The position numbers and the translations under genes were made by a program. A model generated the notes under the pieces. The model had not been told where the DNA came from. It saw nothing but the letters and a program-made list of their open reading frames with translations, and searched no databases. Shown in pieces: positions 33,279 through 42,466 of a DNA stretch of 64,000 bases (its first letter is position 1; every line of letters begins with the position of its first letter). The stretch is from Victivallis lenta (GTDB taxonomy: Bacteria > Verrucomicrobiota > Lentisphaeria > Victivallales > Victivallaceae): contig NZ_VUNS01000003.1 in the NCBI RefSeq assembly GCF_009695545.1, forward strand, positions 186,001 through 250,000, given 5' to 3'.

Positions 33279-34571
33279 ATGATGAAATGGCTGGAACAAT
33301 TGCAGGCTTCGCTGGCTCCGTATCCGTGGGCTTACAGCGCGATTGTCGCCGGGGTTCTGATTCTGACCGCCTTTCTGGTGAACTGGATCACCAAACGGAT
33401 TCTGCTGCGCGGGCTGACGCGAATTCTGCGCGCCCTGCCGTCCGGGGAAAGCGAAGAGGGAAAGGTCCGCCTGGCGATTATTTCGCGCCTTGCGAATATC
33501 GTGCCGGCCCTGGTTCTGGCCTACGGCGCCGTCGCGATTCCGGATGTCCATGATACGCTCGAAACGATCATCCGCAATGTCTGCATCGCGTTCATCGTCC
33601 TGACTACGGCGCTGGCGCTGGGCAAATTGCTGGATCTGGTCGAAATCGCCTACCGCCGCCGTCCGGACGCGCCGAACAAGCCGATCAAGGGATATCTGCA
33701 GCTCGGCAAGATCGTGGTTTTCACCGTGGCGACCATTCTGATTGTGGCCACGCTGATCAATCGGAATCCGCTGATTCTGCTCTCCGGCCTCGGTGCGATG
33801 GCGGCGGTGCTGATGCTGATTTTCCAGGATACGATCCTCTCGCTGGTCGCGAGCCTTCAGCTCGGCTCGAACGATATGGTGCGGATCGGCGACTGGATCG
33901 AAATGCCGAGCCAGAATGCCGACGGCGATGTGATCGAAATCGCGCTGCACACCGTGAAAGTGCGCAACTGGGACAAGACGATCACCACGCTTCCGGTCCG
34001 CAAGCTCATCACCGATTCGTTCAAAAACTGGCGCGGCATGCAGGAAACCGGCGGCCGCCGGATCAAGCGCTCTTTGTACATCGATCAGCGCAGCGTCCGT
34101 TTTCTGGATGAAGCGGAGATGCAGCGGCTGGAGGATTTCGTGGTGCTTAACGACTACCTGGAGCGCAAGCGCAGGGAACTGGCCGAATGGAACCGCGAAT
34201 TGGAGCAGCAGGGGGCCAAACCGATCAATGAACGGCGGGTTACGAATCTCGGTACGTTTCGCGCCTACGTCGAGCAGTACTTGCGGAACAATGCCCATAT
34301 TCGTCAGGACATGACGCTGCTGGTGCGCCAGCTGCAGCCCGGTGCAACCGGGATTCCGCTTGAAGTCTACTGCTTTACGAACGATACGCGCTGGGCGGTC
34401 TACGAGGGAATCCAGTCGGACATTTTCGACCACCTGCTGGCGATTTTGCCGATCTTCGATTTGCGGGTGTTCCAGCAGTGCAGCGACACCTCCGGCATGG
34501 TGATTCCATCGCCTGCACTGTTGTCGCAGTCCGCTTTGAAGGCAGTGGAGCAGAGCGAATCTTCCAGATAA
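33279..34571 (+). CDS. Mechanosensitive channel of the MscS family, YbdG-like
   Basis: 430 residues from ATG 33279 (GGGGGAGGA upstream). Five hydrophobic helices in the first 190 residues (WAYSAIVAGVLILTAFLV; VPALVLAYGAVAI; VCIAFIVLTTALALGKLL; IVVFTVATILIVATLI; ILLSGLGAMAAVLMLIF), the last running into the pore region. The MscS beta domain (NDMVRIGDWIEMPSQNADGD, then TITTLPVRKLI) and a longer C-terminal cytoplasmic region follow. The sequence NWRGMQETGGRRIKRSLYID is typical of YbdG/MscM rather than MscS. Such channels release ions and solutes upon osmotic downshock. The gene begins a transcription unit with the next small membrane protein. Confidence 0.9.
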   Translation: MMKWLEQLQASLAPYPWAYSAIVAGVLILTAFLVNWITKRILLRGLTRILRALPSGESEEGKVRLAIISRLANIVPALVLAYGAVAIPDVHDTLETIIRNVCIAFIVLTTALALGKLLDLVEIAYRRRPDAPNKPIKGYLQLGKIVVFTVATILIVATLINRNPLILLSGLGAMAAVLMLIFQDTILSLVASLQLGSNDMVRIGDWIEMPSQNADGDVIEIALHTVKVRNWDKTITTLPVRKLITDSFKNWRGMQETGGRRIKRSLYIDQRSVRFLDEAEMQRLEDFVVLNDYLERKRRELAEWNRELEQQGAKPINERRVTNLGTFRAYVEQYLRNNAHIRQDMTLLVRQLQPGATGIPLEVYCFTNDTRWAVYEGIQSDIFDHLLAILPIFDLRVFQQCSDTSGMVIPSPALLSQSALKAVEQSESSR

Positions 34572-34584
34572 GGGGGAGGATGAA

Positions 34585-35103
34585 ATGAGTGACGGCAGAT
34601 TTTCCGGCTTGTTGAAGTCCGCGGCTGTTTTTCTCCTGCTTCTGTCTGCGGTTTCCGCCCAGGCGTGTCCCGGATGCGGTATGCCGACGCTTCACCCGAT
34701 GTTCGTGGAGCCGCACTGCCGTATCTGGGCATGGGTAATTGTGGCTGGCGCATTCCTGCTGCTTCTGGCCCCTTTCGCGTTCGGCTGGCGGCTGGAGCGG
34801 ACGGAAAAGCAGATGCCGCGCAGAAGGCGGGTGCTGCTTGCCGCCGTGATGACGCTGGTGTGGCTGATCTGTTTCATGATGCATGCTGTGACGTTCGGCA
34901 CCGTGCTGTGCAACTGGATCTTCTTTCCGCTGTACATTATTACGTTCTTCGGCATGACACTGGCTTTTTTCTGTCAATGGCTGGCATGGGTGGTGTTGCC
35001 GGTTTTCTTTCTGGTGATTCTATTCTTTTACTGCTATGGATTGTGTACGCTGCTGGGGCGTTACAGATTGGTCCGCCGCAGGAGGAATGAGGAGGAATCA
35101 TGA
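34585..35103 (+). CDS. Four-helix membrane protein of unknown function
   Basis: 172 residues, ATG 34585 with GGGGGAGGA. A signal-like N-terminus (VFLLLLSAVSAQACPGCG) is followed by a CPGCGMP motif. Then come three or four membrane helices (IWAWVIVAGAFLLLLAPFAF; VLLAAVMTLVWLICFMM; FFPLYIITFFGMTLAFF; LPVFFLVILFFYCYGL) and a basic tail. Fourteen bp separate it from the channel gene. I do not recognise a family. Confidence 0.65.
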   Translation: MSDGRFSGLLKSAAVFLLLLSAVSAQACPGCGMPTLHPMFVEPHCRIWAWVIVAGAFLLLLAPFAFGWRLERTEKQMPRRRRVLLAAVMTLVWLICFMMHAVTFGTVLCNWIFFPLYIITFFGMTLAFFCQWLAWVVLPVFFLVILFFYCYGLCTLLGRYRLVRRRRNEEES

Positions 35104-35158
35104 TCCGTTTTTTGTCCGTCATATTTCCGTCATTTAAAATATTGGACAGTGTAATATC

Positions 35159-37183
35159 ATGAGTTTGTTTCAGTTGCATGCTCCGTACAAACCGGCGGGA
35201 GATCAGCCTCAGGCGATTGCGAAGATGGTGGAGAATCTTCGCAATCAGCAGCGTTTTCAGACCCTGCTCGGCGTGACCGGTTCCGGAAAAACCTTCACGC
35301 TGGCCAATGCGATCGCGCAGTCCGACCGGCCGGTGCTGGTGCTCTCTCACAACAAGACGCTGGCGGCGCAGCTGTACAGCGAATTCAAGGCGTTTTTCCC
35401 GGAAAATGCGGTTGAATATTTCATCAGTTATTACGATTATTATCTGCCGGAGTCGTATATTCCGCAGACCGACACCTATATCGCAAAGGATGCGTCGATC
35501 AATGAAAATATTGAAAAACTCCGGCTGGCGGCGACGGCGAGCCTGGTCGAACGGCGCGATGTGATCGTCGTCGCCAGCGTCTCCTGCATCTACGGTCTGG
35601 GTTCGCCGGACGATTATGCGGACCTCTGTGTCCGGATCGAGGTCGGCGACACCACCGGCCGCGACGAAATCCTGCGCCGTCTCGTCGACATCCAGTACGC
35701 GCGCAACGACGCTTCGCCGGAGAAGGGCGAATTCCGCGTCCGCGGCGACGTGATTGATGTCTACGAGCCGCAGCGGGATGATTATATCCGGGTTTCGTTC
35801 TTCGGTGACGAGATCGAGTCGATCGAACGGCGCGATGTGGTCAGCGGCAAGGTCAAGACCCGGCCGAAATATGTCACGATGTTTCCGTGCAAGCACTTCG
35901 TTCTGCCCCCCGAACGGATTCAGAGCGCGTCGGATGCGATTCTCGCCGAAATGGCCGACCGGGTCGGCTATTTCGAACGGAACAACCTCCTTGTCGAGGC
36001 GCAGCGGCTCTACCAGCGCGTAACCTACGACCTCGAAATGATGAAAGAGATCGGCTACTGCAGCGGAATTGAAAACTATTCGATGTATCTGGCGAACCGC
36101 CGCCCCGGTTCGCGCCCGTATTGCCTGCTCGACTTTTTTCCGCGCGATTTCCTGACCGTGATCGACGAGTCGCATGTGACGCTGCCGCAGCTGCAGGCCA
36201 TGTACCGGGCCGACCGGAACCGCAAACAGGTCCTGGTCGACCACGGATTCCGGCTGCCGTCGGCTCTGGAGAACCGTCCGCTGCAGTTCGAGGAGTTCGA
36301 GCGCCTCACCGGAGATACGATCTTCGTTTCGGCCACGCCGGGAGAGTTCGAGCTGTCGCGTTCCGGCGCGCCGGTCGAACTGATCGTGCGTCCGACCGGG
36401 CTGCTGGATCCGGTCATCGAAATCCGTCCGCTGGAAGGGCAGGTGGACGACGTGATTGCGGAGGTCCGCCGCGCCGCCGCCGCCGGCGAGCGGACGCTGG
36501 TCACCACGCTGACCAAGAAAGCTTCCGAACGGCTGGCCGACTATCTGGCTGAGCTCGGCATCAAGGCCGCTTATCTGCACAGCGAGCTCGACGCGCTCGA
36601 ACGTGTGCGGGTGCTGAATAAACTGCGCGACGGCGATTTCGACTGTGTGATCGGCATCAACCTTCTGCGTGAAGGCATCGACCTTCCCGAAGTCGCGGTT
36701 GTTGCGATTCTCGATGCCGACAAGGAGGGGTTCCTGCGCTCCGAACGCTCCCTCGTGCAGACGGCCGGACGCGCCGCCCGGAACAAGGCCGGTCGGGCGA
36801 TTCTGTATGCCGACAATGTGACGCCGAGCATGCAGAAGCTCATCGACCAGACCAACGCGCGGCGCGAGCGGCAGATGGCCTATAACAAGGAGCACGGCAT
36901 CGTTCCCGAGACGATCAGGAAGGGGCGGAATTTCACGATCGGGGAGATCGTCGCGCCCGATTCCGGCGACCGGAAGAAGTCGAAAATGCCGAAGCTGGCC
37001 GGAACCATGTTCACGGATGCGACCGATATCTCCGAGCTCGGACTCTCCGAAACCGATCTCGATGCGCTGATCAATGAGCTGACCGGTGAAATGCGCTCCG
37101 CCGCCGAAGCGCTCGAATTTGAACGCGCCGCCGACCTGCGCGACCAGATCCGGAAGCTGCGTCCGCCGCGGAAAGATGCCTGA
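35159..37183 (+). CDS. uvrB: UvrABC system protein B
   Basis: 674 residues, full length for the family. Helicase motif I GVTGSGKTFTLAN, the beta-hairpin region YYDYYLPESYIPQTDTYI that clamps damaged DNA, motif II VIDESH, motif V GINLLREGIDLPEV, motif VI QTAGRAARN and the C-terminal UVR domain (LEFERAADLRDQI) that binds UvrC. UvrB verifies damage found by UvrA and recruits UvrC for dual incision in nucleotide-excision repair. No uvrA or uvrC lies nearby. Confidence 0.98.
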   Translation: MSLFQLHAPYKPAGDQPQAIAKMVENLRNQQRFQTLLGVTGSGKTFTLANAIAQSDRPVLVLSHNKTLAAQLYSEFKAFFPENAVEYFISYYDYYLPESYIPQTDTYIAKDASINENIEKLRLAATASLVERRDVIVVASVSCIYGLGSPDDYADLCVRIEVGDTTGRDEILRRLVDIQYARNDASPEKGEFRVRGDVIDVYEPQRDDYIRVSFFGDEIESIERRDVVSGKVKTRPKYVTMFPCKHFVLPPERIQSASDAILAEMADRVGYFERNNLLVEAQRLYQRVTYDLEMMKEIGYCSGIENYSMYLANRRPGSRPYCLLDFFPRDFLTVIDESHVTLPQLQAMYRADRNRKQVLVDHGFRLPSALENRPLQFEEFERLTGDTIFVSATPGEFELSRSGAPVELIVRPTGLLDPVIEIRPLEGQVDDVIAEVRRAAAAGERTLVTTLTKKASERLADYLAELGIKAAYLHSELDALERVRVLNKLRDGDFDCVIGINLLREGIDLPEVAVVAILDADKEGFLRSERSLVQTAGRAARNKAGRAILYADNVTPSMQKLIDQTNARRERQMAYNKEHGIVPETIRKGRNFTIGEIVAPDSGDRKKSKMPKLAGTMFTDATDISELGLSETDLDALINELTGEMRSAAEALEFERAADLRDQIRKLRPPRKDA

Positions 37184-37311
37184 AGCCGCTTTTTTCGAAC
37201 GGGTTTCCCGTGCCTTCGGTACTTGAAAAAAGCCGTAACCGGGTGTATATTATCCAGTTCATGTAAAAATTTCCGACTGTGAAACCATCTGATTCAAGGA
37301 GTGAAACAAAG

Positions 37312-37878
37312 ATGTTCAGTGCTTCCGACCTGAAGAAAGGCCTCAAGATCGAAATCGACGGCATGCCGTGGGTCATCACCGAGTTTGATTTCTGCAAGCC
37401 CGGCAAGGGGACCGCGCTCTACCGCTGCCGCATGCGCAATCTCGTCAACGGCTCCGGCATGGAAAAAACCTACCGGCCGACCGACAAGATCGACAAGCCG
37501 AACCTCGAAGAGCGCGAAATGTACTACTCCTACTTCGACGGGCACCACTACATTTTCAGCGACCCGAACACCTATGAAGAGATGGCCGTTTCGGCCGAAA
37601 CGCTCGGCAACCAGGTCTACTTCCTGATCGAGGAGAGCCTCTGCAACTTCCTGCTTTTCAACGGGGAGCCGATTGAGATCACGCTGCCGACCTTTATCGA
37701 AAAGGAGATCGTCGACACTGAGCCGGGCGTTCGCGGCGATACGGCGACGAACGTGACCAAGCCGGCGAAGATCGACAACGGCTACGAAATTCAGGTCCCG
37801 CTCTTCATCAACCAGGGCGACATCGTGAAGATCGACACCCGTACCGGCGCTTACGCCGAGCGCGTCAGCAAGGCCTGA
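37312..37878 (+). CDS. efp: Translation elongation factor P
   Basis: 188 residues, start ATG 37312 with AAGGAG. Three beta-barrel domains: KOW-like N-terminal part (MFSASDLKKGLKIEIDG, then CKPGKGTALYRCRMRNL with the loop lysine that can be modified), middle domain (MEKTYRPTDKI, EMYYSYFDGHHYIF) and C-terminal OB domain ending GDIVKIDTRTGAYAERV. EF-P relieves ribosomes stalled on proline runs. A bidirectional terminator follows. Confidence 0.97.
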   Translation: MFSASDLKKGLKIEIDGMPWVITEFDFCKPGKGTALYRCRMRNLVNGSGMEKTYRPTDKIDKPNLEEREMYYSYFDGHHYIFSDPNTYEEMAVSAETLGNQVYFLIEESLCNFLLFNGEPIEITLPTFIEKEIVDTEPGVRGDTATNVTKPAKIDNGYEIQVPLFINQGDIVKIDTRTGAYAERVSKA

Positions 37879-37893
37879 TCCTCAGACAAAGTT

Positions 37894-37913
37894 CCCCGGC
37901 CGGGAGGCCGGGG
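37894..37913 (+). terminator. GC hairpin after efp
   Basis: Perfect 8-bp stem CCCCGGCC / GGCCGGGG with loop GGGA, 15 bp after the stop codon. The T5 run comes only after 11 more bases (GGGGTTTTTG), so it may act together with the stronger hairpin that follows. Confidence 0.5.
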
Positions 37914-37932
37914 CGTTTCCGGGGTTTTTGTG

Positions 37933-37982
37933 AAAAAGGGGCTGTCGCATACCTTATGAGGTTTTGCAACAGCCCCTTTTTT
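37933..37982. terminator. Bidirectional terminator between efp and the RND pump gene
   Basis: AAAAAGGGGCTGT (37933-37945) / ACAGCCCCTTTTTT (37969-37982), perfect 12-13-bp stem with A and T runs on both outer sides. It serves both efp (plus) and the pump operon (minus). Confidence 0.88.
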
Positions 37983-37985
37983 CGT

Positions 37986-40900
37986 CTACTGCTGCGCCGC
38001 GCGCCGCCCGGCCATTCCTCGCAGACGACGCAGCAGCCGGTGCAGATAGCGCCGCCGCGGTTTCGCCGTATCGTGGACGAAGATGAAATAGAGCGCCGGA
38101 ATCACGTACAGTGTCAGGAGCGAGGCGATCGTGAGCCCTCCGACCACGCCCATGCCGCAACTGGAGCGGAGTTCCGAACCGAGCCCGGTTCCGAACGCCA
38201 TCGGCAGCATGCCGGCCACCGATGCGATGCTGGTCATCACGATCGGGCGGAATTTCGACTGGGTCGCCAGCAGCATCGCCTTGTGGGTCGTCACACCGGA
38301 TTTGACCAGAACCGCGCACTCGTCCATAATCAGGATCGCGTTGTTCACCACGATGCCGATCATCATGACGCCGCCGAGCAGGCCCATCATCGACATCGAC
38401 ATGCCGGTGAGCCAGAGCGTCAGGTACATGCCGAGGAAGCCGAGCGGAACCGTGAACATGATCAGGAACGGCCGCGTCCACGACTCCATGATCGCCGCGA
38501 TCAGCAGATAGGTCAGGATCGCTGCGAGGATGATGACCTGAACGAATTCCCGGGCCGTTTCGTTCATGAGCTCCACATTGCCGCTCATCCGCACATCGTA
38601 ACCGGGAGGCAGCGCCTCCTTCGCCATGGTTCCGATCGCGTCCGACACCGTTCCGAGCGCCATGCCGGGCGCCGTGTTGGCGTACAGCCACATGGTCCGC
38701 ACCTTGTCGTAGCGGTTGATCACCACCGGGCGGGTATCTTCGGTGATGACGGCCAGGGTTTCCGCGCCGAGCGGATTGCCGTCTTTCACGGCCGGAGCCG
38801 CCTGCCGGAGCTGCTCTTCGCCGAACTCTTTTTCGTTTTTGACCCGGATGTCGAAGGTCCGGGCGCCGTCGCGGTAATCGCCGACCTCGATGCCGTCAAG
38901 GGATCCGAGCATATACTCATACAGCTCATTGGCCGACATGCCGAGATTCTGCAGCACCGTCCGGCGCGGCGTGATGTTGATGTTCGGCTTGCGTTCGCGG
39001 CGGCTGGAGTCGAGGTCGCGGGTGAGCCCGAGCTTCGGCAGATTCTCCATGACTTCCATTTCGGCATTTTCGAGAACGTCGAGATCGGTTCCGTTCATCA
39101 CGCAGCGGATTTCCGCGCCGCTGCCGCCGAAGGTAGGCGGAATCGACAGCGTCACCCGGCAGTTGTCGAGATAAGAGAGTTCGCTGCGCAGCAGGGCCTG
39201 CAGCTCGTCGATGGTTTCTTCGCGTTCGAATTTATCGGTGGTGCGCAATGTGATCTGCCCGATATACACGGCTGAACTGACCTGTCCGCTGCCGCCGTCC
39301 GAATCGCCGACCGAGATCGACATGCCGCGGATGAAGTCGAATTTTTTCAGATGGTCGGCCGCTTCCTGGATCAGCCGGTTTGTGGTATCGAGATTGTAGT
39401 TGGTCGGAAATTCGAATTTGATCCGGATCTCCCCCTGGTCGCAGAAGGGCAGGAAGGAGAGCCCGACCTGCGGCACGACCAGAAAAAGCACCGCCAGGGA
39501 AAGGGCCAGCACCGCCGCGATCAGGGTCTTCGGATAGCGGGCGGTCCACTCGATGCTGCGGTCGAATTTGCGGCAGAGCCAGTCGTAGCCGGCGTCCCAC
39601 GGTATGAACAGCCGCTGGAGCAGGCTCTTTTTCTGCGGCCCGCGCTGTTTTTTCCGCTTCAGCAGCACGCAGGCCAGGATCGGCGTCAGCGTGAAGCTGA
39701 TGAAGAGCGAAACCAGCGTCGCGCCGACCATCACACCGGCGAACGGCACCATCATGCTGCCGATCCGGGAGCTCATCATCATGACCGGCACGAAGACGAC
39801 GACGTTGGTCAGCGCGCTGGCGGAAACCGCCGCGATCACCTCGCCGGTTCCGCGTTCGGCGGCGACCTTGACGGACTCTCCGCGGTCGAGATGCTTGAAG
39901 ATGTTTTCGATCACGACGATCGAGTTGGTGACCAGCACGCCGACGGAACAGCCGAGCGACAGCAGGGTCATGATATTGAACGAGTAGTTGAAATAGGCCA
40001 TTACCGCGAAGGTCACAATAACCGAGATCGGCATGGAAACCATGACGATGAAGGTGGATTTCGGTTCGTGCAGGAACAGGAAGAGCAGAACCGCCGTCAG
40101 GATGATTCCGGTGATGATGCTGCTCCAGGCGTCGTCGACCGAAGCCTGGATGAAGGCGCCGGAGTCGGTGAACCAGAAGAGCTGCATGCCGGTCGGCAGC
40201 TCCCCGTTTTTCACCATCGAGTCGAATCGCTGCCGAATGCCTTTGATCACCTCGATCGCATTGGCTTCGCCCTTCTTGACGATGCGGAACCGCGCAGCCG
40301 GCTGGCCGTTCACATACGCCTTGCTGCGGACCTCGCGGCTCATGAATTTCACCTCGGCCACATCGCGCAGGTAGATGCGCCGGTCTTTGAATTTGCCGAT
40401 TTCGAGCGCCTTGATCTGCTCGAAATCCTTGAAGTCTCCGTCGAAGGTGACGTTCTTCTCTCCTTTGTCGAACTGGATGCGCCCGAGCGGCTCGCGGACG
40501 TTGTTCTCCCTGAGCTTCGTGACGACATCGTTGATCGACAGGTTCATTGCGGTCAGTTTTTCGCGGTCCAGCAGGACGTGGATCTGCATCTCGTTCGCGC
40601 CGTAGACGCGGACCTCGCCCACGCCGGGAACCGAGGAAAACCGGTCTGCGATCACATCGTCGGCGTAGTCGTAGAGATCGTCCTGCGTGCGGTCGCCGAC
40701 CAGGAACACCTGCGCGACGGTGGTGGCGTTGGTGTCGATCTTGCGGATGGTCGGCTCGTTGGCGCCGTCCGGCAGGTCCTCGCGGATGCGGTTCAGCGCT
40801 TCGCGGATATCGGTGGCGGCCACATCGACATCGGTGCCCATGTTGAATTCGAGCTGGATGCGGGCCTCATCTTCCATCGACATGCTGGTGATGTGCTTGA

Positions 40901-41129
40901 TTCCGTCCAGCGAAGAGACCGCGTCCTCGATCCGCTTGACGATTTCGACCTCGATTTCCGTCGGGCTGGCGCCCTGGTATTCGCAGCGGACCAGCACCAT
41001 CGGAACCTCCATGTTCGGCAGCAGGTCGATGCTGATTCGCGGATAAAGCGTGATGCCGATCATCACGAGAACGATGATGAGGGCCGTCATTGCGATCGGC
41101 CGCCGGACGGACCATTGACTCAGAAACAT
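37986..41129 (-). CDS. RND efflux transporter, HAE1/AcrB type
   Basis: 1047 residues, the normal length. Begins MFLSQWSVRRPIAMTALIIVL with the first membrane helix, the large periplasmic loop (RCEYQGASPTEIEVEIVKRIED), helices 2-6 including NSIVVIENIFKHL (helix 4 usually holds the proton-relay acids), the second periplasmic loop and the last six helices (MGLLGGVMMIGIVVNNAILIMDE). Such pumps export drugs, bile salts or metabolites together with a membrane fusion protein and an outer-membrane channel. The fusion-protein gene is 15 bp upstream in the same operon. No outer-membrane channel gene lies nearby. Confidence 0.94.
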   Translation of the reverse strand: MFLSQWSVRRPIAMTALIIVLVMIGITLYPRISIDLLPNMEVPMVLVRCEYQGASPTEIEVEIVKRIEDAVSSLDGIKHITSMSMEDEARIQLEFNMGTDVDVAATDIREALNRIREDLPDGANEPTIRKIDTNATTVAQVFLVGDRTQDDLYDYADDVIADRFSSVPGVGEVRVYGANEMQIHVLLDREKLTAMNLSINDVVTKLRENNVREPLGRIQFDKGEKNVTFDGDFKDFEQIKALEIGKFKDRRIYLRDVAEVKFMSREVRSKAYVNGQPAARFRIVKKGEANAIEVIKGIRQRFDSMVKNGELPTGMQLFWFTDSGAFIQASVDDAWSSIITGIILTAVLLFLFLHEPKSTFIVMVSMPISVIVTFAVMAYFNYSFNIMTLLSLGCSVGVLVTNSIVVIENIFKHLDRGESVKVAAERGTGEVIAAVSASALTNVVVFVPVMMMSSRIGSMMVPFAGVMVGATLVSLFISFTLTPILACVLLKRKKQRGPQKKSLLQRLFIPWDAGYDWLCRKFDRSIEWTARYPKTLIAAVLALSLAVLFLVVPQVGLSFLPFCDQGEIRIKFEFPTNYNLDTTNRLIQEAADHLKKFDFIRGMSISVGDSDGGSGQVSSAVYIGQITLRTTDKFEREETIDELQALLRSELSYLDNCRVTLSIPPTFGGSGAEIRCVMNGTDLDVLENAEMEVMENLPKLGLTRDLDSSRRERKPNINITPRRTVLQNLGMSANELYEYMLGSLDGIEVGDYRDGARTFDIRVKNEKEFGEEQLRQAAPAVKDGNPLGAETLAVITEDTRPVVINRYDKVRTMWLYANTAPGMALGTVSDAIGTMAKEALPPGYDVRMSGNVELMNETAREFVQVIILAAILTYLLIAAIMESWTRPFLIMFTVPLGFLGMYLTLWLTGMSMSMMGLLGGVMMIGIVVNNAILIMDECAVLVKSGVTTHKAMLLATQSKFRPIVMTSIASVAGMLPMAFGTGLGSELRSSCGMGVVGGLTIASLLTLYVIPALYFIFVHDTAKPRRRYLHRLLRRLRGMAGRRAAQQ

Positions 41130-41144
41130 GACCGGTCCCTTCCG

Positions 41145-42317
41145 TTACTTTTCATCGACCGCACGAAGCAGCGACCCGTTGTTCACGAAGGTCTGGCCGG
41201 TGACCACGAAACGTTCGTTCAGCAGTTCCTGCGCGTTCACGATCTCGCAATAGGCTCCGTCCACGATGCCGCGGACCACATCGAAACTCTTCGCACGCTT
41301 TTCGGGATCGATCGCATAGGCGATATAGCGGTCGTTCGCCCGCAGCAGCAGCGCATCCGTCGGCAGGCCGTACGCCTCCTTCTCTTCGAGGATGATGTTC
41401 AGGTCGCACAGCGTGCCGCTGACCAGCGAGATGCCGGGAGGGACCAGCACCTTGAATTTGAAGGTCCGGCTTTCGGGGTCGATGCTCGGCGCTTTGTAGG
41501 TAACGACTCCCTTCCCCTTGTCGACACCGTCGAGCGCGAAATGCACCGGGGTGCTGCCGGCCTTCACCAGATCGTAATAAACGGCGCTGATATAGCAGAT
41601 CACCTCGAGCTTCTGCTGATTTTCGAGTTTCAGGATATTCTGCCCGGTGCTCACATACTCGTTTTCTTCGACATATTTGTCGGTGACGACGCAGTCGAAC
41701 GGGGCGTAGACTACCGAATCGTCCAGATTTTTCCTGGCGATGATGAGGTTTCCCTCCGCCTGCTTGAGCTGGGCTTCGGCATTGACGATGGCGGCTTTGG
41801 CGTTGTTGACGTCGGTTTCGGCTTTTTTGTAATTGGTCTCGTAGGTCTCCAATTCGCTCTGGCTGGTGGCTTTTGAGCTCCAGAGCGTCAGGGAGCGTTT
41901 GTAATCGATGGTCGCCTTCTCCTCAAGAATTTTCGCGCTTTCGAGCGCGATTTTCGCGCTCTCGAGTTCCGCCTGCTTGACCTTGATTTCGTCTTCGCGG
42001 AGCGTAACCTGATTTTTCAGGATCTGGCGGTCGATGCCGAACAGGAGGTCGCCCTTTTTCCGGACATCTCCTTCGTCGACTTTCAGCAGCTCGAGCGTGC
42101 CGCTGATCTTTGCGGAAATGGTGGCATATTCCACCGGCCAGACGGTTCCCTGCACCGGAATCCGGCGCTGGAAGATCCGTTTCTGAAGCGGCTGGAGCGT
42201 TACGCGGGTTTCCCGTTCCGCGACTTCCTTCTTCTGTTCTTTCCCGCAGCCGCCGGCGCTGCCGAGAATAATGCCGGCGGCTGCAATTGCGAGCGATATG
42301 CGCAGAGAGTGATGCAT
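41145..42317 (-). CDS. RND periplasmic adaptor (membrane fusion) lipoprotein
   Basis: 390 residues from the ATG at 42317 with GGAAGGAAA upstream. A lipoprotein signal (LAIAAAGIILGSAGGC) gives acylation of the cysteine. Then follow the biotinyl-lipoyl-like hairpin (VWPVEYATISAKISGTLELL, KVDEGDVRKKGDLLF), a long alpha hairpin coiled coil (about 100-190), the second lipoyl half (VVYAPFDCVVTDKYVEENEYVSTGQNIL) and beta-barrel parts. It links the inner-membrane RND pump to an outer-membrane channel. Confidence 0.93.
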   Translation of the reverse strand: MHHSLRISLAIAAAGIILGSAGGCGKEQKKEVAERETRVTLQPLQKRIFQRRIPVQGTVWPVEYATISAKISGTLELLKVDEGDVRKKGDLLFGIDRQILKNQVTLREDEIKVKQAELESAKIALESAKILEEKATIDYKRSLTLWSSKATSQSELETYETNYKKAETDVNNAKAAIVNAEAQLKQAEGNLIIARKNLDDSVVYAPFDCVVTDKYVEENEYVSTGQNILKLENQQKLEVICYISAVYYDLVKAGSTPVHFALDGVDKGKGVVTYKAPSIDPESRTFKFKVLVPPGISLVSGTLCDLNIILEEKEAYGLPTDALLLRANDRYIAYAIDPEKRAKSFDVVRGIVDGAYCEIVNAQELLNERFVVTGQTFVNNGSLLRAVDEK

Positions 42318-42466
42318 GGTTTCCTTCCTTGGTTCAAACGTGTTTTTCTGTAAAAATAACGTGATGGAAGGCGGTTGCAACAACCTTGACGGAATCCTGA
42401 CGAAAAATTGATTTTTTCCCGACAATCCGGGAGTGCGGAACCGGCCCGGCGCCCCGCCGGCGGCGT

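Noticed and set aside
39351-41876. Open frame of 841 codons opposite the RND pump and adaptor genes
   Set aside because: It spans two real genes on the other strand and shows only antisense-type composition.
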